From the NCBI GenBank assembly GCA_031415655.1, contig JANOSD010000030.1:7541-71540 (forward strand): DNA of 64,000 nt. The letters are read 5' to 3'. Each line of letters begins with the position of its first letter. Within the stretch, counting starts at the first letter, position 1. The notes under the pieces are model-generated. The model was not told the DNA's origin and ran no database searches. It saw nothing but the letters and a program-made list of their open reading frames with translations. The DNA is from JAKOVR01 sp031415655 (GTDB lineage Bacteria > Actinomycetota > Acidimicrobiia > Acidimicrobiales > Acidimicrobilacustridaceae). Position numbers and translations under genes: made by a program. Below, piece after piece: positions 60,700 through 64,000 of the stretch.

Positions 60700-62496
60700 C
60701 TACGGTCTAACGACTTCGACCATCGGCTTTTCGGCCACACGCTCAAACACCAGCGGCAGTGACCCCGAGGAGAGGAATGCAAGGAGCGCCCGACTCTCGG
60801 CAGGATCGAGCGGGGTCAGGGACGACTCGGCGGCAGAGTCAGGAGACCCATCGGCCATCAATCCGAACGTTGCCGGCAGCAACACCCTGTCAGGTTCAAA
60901 GGTGCCCCCACCGAGCTTCGCACGAAGGCGGTAGAAACGATCATCGATGCGGAGCAGCCGGTCGGCGCAGTTTGTCGCCGCGCACAGAGGGACAACTGCT
61001 TGAACGGCCCGATTCTACGACTGCGGAGCGACACTCACCTCCAACAACGACGCGCCGTTCGACCCCAGAGGATTAAGCGCCACCGAGGAACGCGCCGAAC
61101 CATCGCCCGTCCGAACCGAGCAGCTTCCGTTCCAGCGCGGGACCGCCAACGGGTGGCTCTCATCGACACGAACGATGTCGGGATCCACTGTCGACGATCC
61201 CAACCCCGTGCACGTTTTCGGATCGTCGGTGTGCGGGAAGGGCCCCTCGAGGGCCACGTCCCCTCTATGAGTCAGTATTCGGTCGACGAGGTCGACCATG
61301 GCTTCATCGAAAATCCAGACCCGGAACTCGTCACCAGTTTGACTCTCATCGAACCCGGATGGTCCGAGCAAGACTCCGAGCCGACCGTGGGCTACTCCCC
61401 TCGCCCGGGCGAACTCGGCAAGCGCAACACCCTGGCCGCGAAACACCCAGGTGGCTGCTGCCGTTCGCGGAGTCGGGGCCGACGGCGGCGCCGCGCCGAC
61501 GGGCACCGTCGTTCCTAGCGGCTGCGGCGTGACGTTGAAAAACGGCAGCGGCATCGGGATTCGCAGAGCAGAGGCAATCGCCTGAGCCCGGATCTCCGTA
61601 AGCCCGAAACTGCCACCCGGCGACCACGACCTGGTGTTGTAGGGACTACCCGGAGCGCGTGGTTCAGGAAGCACCCCGTTCGGGAGCCGGACAACAAATT
61701 GATTGTCCACTTCGGTAACCCGCAACAACGACTCATCGAACCGCAACAGCGCCCCTCGGCAAAGCTCGGCGGTGCAGTCAGAAAGCGTAATGACCACACC
61801 GAAACCCGGGCCGTTCGCGCCAGGGCCCGTGGGAACCACTTCCACCCGCCTCAGGGGATCCGGGAGTGACCGGCGGGCATCCGGGTCTCTGGCCACACAC
61901 TCCACTTGCCAAGCGGCCTTGACGCCAGGAAACGGCGGAAGGCTTTCAAACTCCGTCGGGCCGAGGTCGCGGCCACACACCACGCCTGGGACAATCGAAT
62001 AGCCGATCTCCAAGGTCGCTTCGCCGGAGCGAAACAACGCCCAATCGAGCAGTTCGAAGTCCACCCCCGTGGTGACAACCCGAACGGTCTCGGCGGTTGT
62101 GGTGATCGAGAAGCTGCCGGACGGGAGGAACGAAAGCCGTTCACGCACGAGAGCACCAGCGGCGGCGGCGGTGATGCCCGTGCCCGTCAGGCTCGCCTCC
62201 AATTCAAACCGCTCGTCCAGTCGTGTACGGATCGGCGGACCGATGGAGGCCAGACCCGAACCCGGCGGCGCGACGTTGGGCCCGAGGTCCACCGTGGTAG
62301 CGGGATCTCGCAACACCACCGAAACGCTTGCCAGCAGAAGACCGCAAAGTGCCAGCGAGCAGGTGAACCGTCCCACCCGACGGCGGCGCCGAAAATGGGA
62401 TGCTCGATGTTTCACCTGCTGCGGCACCGCTGGTCCGATAGCACGATTGTCGAAATCGACAAGGAGGTCCGTGGTTGCATCGTCGAGTCGGCTCAT
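60700..62496 (-). pseudogene. Membrane protein gene split by an in-frame amber codon
   Basis: From ATG 62496 a 493-aa protein runs to TAG at 61017-61015: cytoplasmic N-terminus, one membrane helix (FTCSLALCGLLLASVSVVL), then an extracytoplasmic part with SecD-like repeats (LDERFELEASLTGTGITAAAAGALVRERL) and cysteine pairs (LSDCTAELCRGALL). The same frame continues after the TAG for 104 codons without a start (VPLCAATNCADRLLRIDDRFYRLRAKLGGG ... VEVVRP), and this text parallels the earlier LSDCTAELC repeat. Either a nonsense mutation, readthrough or a sequencing error. The ATG overlaps the ECF sigma stop, so it is the likely anti-sigma partner. Confidence 0.65.
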
Positions 62497-63077
62497 GGTG
62501 TGGTCCGTATCTTCTCGTCGTCGTCTTCACCGAGGGGAAGAGCCGGAGCCCTTGGGTCTCCATCCAAATCCACCTTCGGGATCGGGTCTTTCGCCGGAAC
62601 CTCGCCAATTACCCGAGCCAACGCCTTTCGAGCGTCATGCAAAGCGGAGGCGACGGTGCCTCGGCTGACACCAAGCAGTTCACCGATCTGCGCCTCGGTC
62701 AGGTCGGCGATGTAGCGATACACCACTGCATGACGTTGGCGGTCCGGTAATGCGGCTACGGCGTCCCACACATCGAGATGTTCGGCAAAAGATGGTGCAA
62801 CCGACTCGATCCGGGGTAGCAGAGCCAGTCGATCGGCCTCCATCGCCGAACGGCGCCGCCGGCGCCGCAGCTCATTGTGCGCGACTTGATAGGTCCACCC
62901 GATCGGGGAGGTCATCATCCTCACGCGGCTCCAGTGAGCCAGCGCCCGGGCAAAGGCCTCGTCAGCCACCTCTTCGGCCACGTCAGCATGGCGGCAGCAC
63001 ACCAACATGGACGCGTGCAGTCGGGCGCGGTGGAGGGCGTACCACTCCTCAAACTCGGGACCCGGCTCTCGCTCCAT
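62493..63077 (-). CDS. ECF sigma factor
   Basis: A 194-aa sigma factor: ADVAEEVADEAFARALAHWSRVRMMTSPIGWTYQVAHNELRRRRRR is region 2 and LPDRQRHAVVYRYIADLTEAQIGELLGVSRGTVASALHDARKAL is region 4. ATG 63077 is chosen; the upstream extension to 63269 has an odd composition. The stop overlaps the membrane protein gene by ATGA, the normal sigma/anti-sigma coupling. Confidence 0.88.
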   Translation of the reverse strand: MEREPGPEFEEWYALHRARLHASMLVCCRHADVAEEVADEAFARALAHWSRVRMMTSPIGWTYQVAHNELRRRRRRSAMEADRLALLPRIESVAPSFAEHLDVWDAVAALPDRQRHAVVYRYIADLTEAQIGELLGVSRGTVASALHDARKALARVIGEVPAKDPIPKVDLDGDPRAPALPLGEDDDEKIRTTP

Positions 63078-63255
63078 CACCCCATTCAAGTCACGGGCGC
63101 ACGAAAGTGTTGGGCGCGGACATCCCAAGGCACACGGTTGCCGTAGGCGAACTACGACGAACGAACGGGAACGCGCTACCGCAGGGTCTCGGCGAGACGC
63201 CGTCCAACGCCGCATCAAGTGCGATCCCAGAAGGCGTGGCGTGCGAGAGTAGGTC

Positions 63256-64000
63256 GGTGCACGGGGCAATCGATCGGGAGGCTGCGCGACGACTCCAAAC
63301 TGCGGCGAAGGGTGGCCGCCGGTCGCGCCGGGCTCGCAATCGTGTCAAGGCCGCTCTTGTCGCACTCATTGTGCTGCCATTTGGATTCACGTCAATCGCT
63401 TGTGGAGCAGACTCGGGGCGGTCGCCGTCGAACAACTCGGTAGACGACTCGAACGGGCCGGGGTCCGTCGCGACAAGGGCCGACGACACACCCGCATCCG
63501 GAGCCACCACCAGCACGAATGGCCCAGAGGACGGCCCGGAGAACGGCCCGTCGTCGCTGGCAGGCTCCGACCTACCCACAGCCGGATCCACGGTCGGCCC
63601 GACGGTCGGATCCACGGCGGGATCCTCAACAACGCTCCAACCAACGACCGAATCGGTCCCTGCTCCGGCGAGTGAGCGCACGTTCATCACGGCGCCGGAG
63701 CCGGCCACGGAGGACGCCCGGTCCAACATGGAACAGGCATGTGAACGCAGCCACGCTCGGGGCGCCGACGACAACGGCATCGACCGCACGCCCTCAATCG
63801 GCGTGCTCGGCGACAGCGTCGACAACCAACTCCGGTTCGCCCTGCTCGCTGACACCGAGCAGCGCTGGATCGTGGCCACCCACTGCGGCGAGAACTACAC
63901 CTCGGCGATGATGTTCGGTCGTGTTGACGCCGTGCTCGCCCACAAGCCTGACGTGCTGGTGTCGGGTATGGCCCACAACAACATCAGCTATCTCTGGACG
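63256..64000 (+). CDS. SGNH-hydrolase-like lipoprotein, 3' end beyond window
   Basis: A frame from GTG 63256 open to the window end (248 codons). VKAALVALIVLPFGFTSIACGAD is a lipoprotein signal (TSIAC). A 110-residue Ser/Thr/Gly/Pro linker follows, with repeats of STVGPTVGSTAG type, then EDARSNMEQACERS and PSIGVLGDSVDNQLRFAL, where GDS is the SGNH/GDSL serine block, and VLVSGMAHNNISYLW, a block III-like SGMAHN. It is probably an acyl-esterase or acetyltransferase-type domain anchored on the cell surface. Confidence 0.72.

Noticed and set aside
1..64000. tRNA or rRNA genes
   Set aside because: Looked for TΨC-loop and cloverleaf patterns and for rRNA motifs by eye; none convincing, including near the att repeats.

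Overview
The window is high-GC DNA from an actinobacterium. A GlnR-type orphan regulator lies beside three glutamine synthetase genes, several ArsR genes look leaderless, and there is an ECF42-type sigma factor with a DGPF-domain partner. An Acidimicrobiia-like host is my inference from gene content; nothing here proves it. I found no rRNA, tRNA or CRISPR array.

Left part (1-17.6 kb, chromosome). The first 10.5 kb hold six ArsR/SRPBCC units: four complete pairs, one pair cut by the window start, and one gene fusing both domains. Each has its own inverted-repeat operator. Between them are small stress-type genes (YCII/DGPF with an ECF42 sigma factor, MmcQ/YjbR, YdeI-like, TIGR03086, DUF1801, DUF4287, DUF1905) and a decayed truncated-hemoglobin gene. 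From 10.7 to 17.6 kb come toxin-antitoxin type genes: DUF2384 antitoxin with a wrecked RES toxin, a Fic enzyme with an AbiEi-like N-terminus, DUF433/DUF5615, an ECF sigma with a membrane partner, and RHH/Doc.

Middle part (about 18.0-54.9 kb, mobile island). An ungapped 148-bp direct repeat (7 mismatches) occurs at 17861-18008 and 54771-54918. The right copy contains the last four codons and stop of glnA. A tyrosine integrase and an excisionase-like gene lie just inside the left copy. I read this as an integrative element of about 37 kb inserted at the 3' end of glnA. It carries lipoproteins (PASTA, BLIP-like, excalibur, HNH nuclease), a CpaB-like/ParA remnant, a TrwC/MobF relaxase preceded by an array of CTCACG motifs, an A/C-rich tract and a perfect hairpin (candidate oriT), a caspase-like/partner pair, and an IS630 copy inserted near the end of a small gene. 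No coupling protein or T4SS ATPase is visible, so it looks mobilizable rather than self-transmissible. Its main cargo is a seven-gene minus-strand operon (29.3-41.6 kb): a MotA/ZorA-like membrane coiled-coil protein, a MotB-like protein, two small membrane proteins, a vWA protein, a tubulin/FtsZ-like protein and a 939-aa membrane protein. It resembles the FtsZl-1/vWA/OmpA membrane-remodelling system proposed from genome context, but with a ZorAB-like motor pair. It is the best candidate here for an undescribed system.

Right part (54.9-64 kb, chromosome). glnA (GSI-beta), a type II GS, a GSI-alpha-like GS and a GlnR-like regulator form a nitrogen-assimilation cluster. They are followed by a MazEF-like module with frameshifts in both genes, a membrane protein gene apparently split by an amber codon, its ECF sigma factor, and the start of an SGNH-type lipoprotein running off the window.
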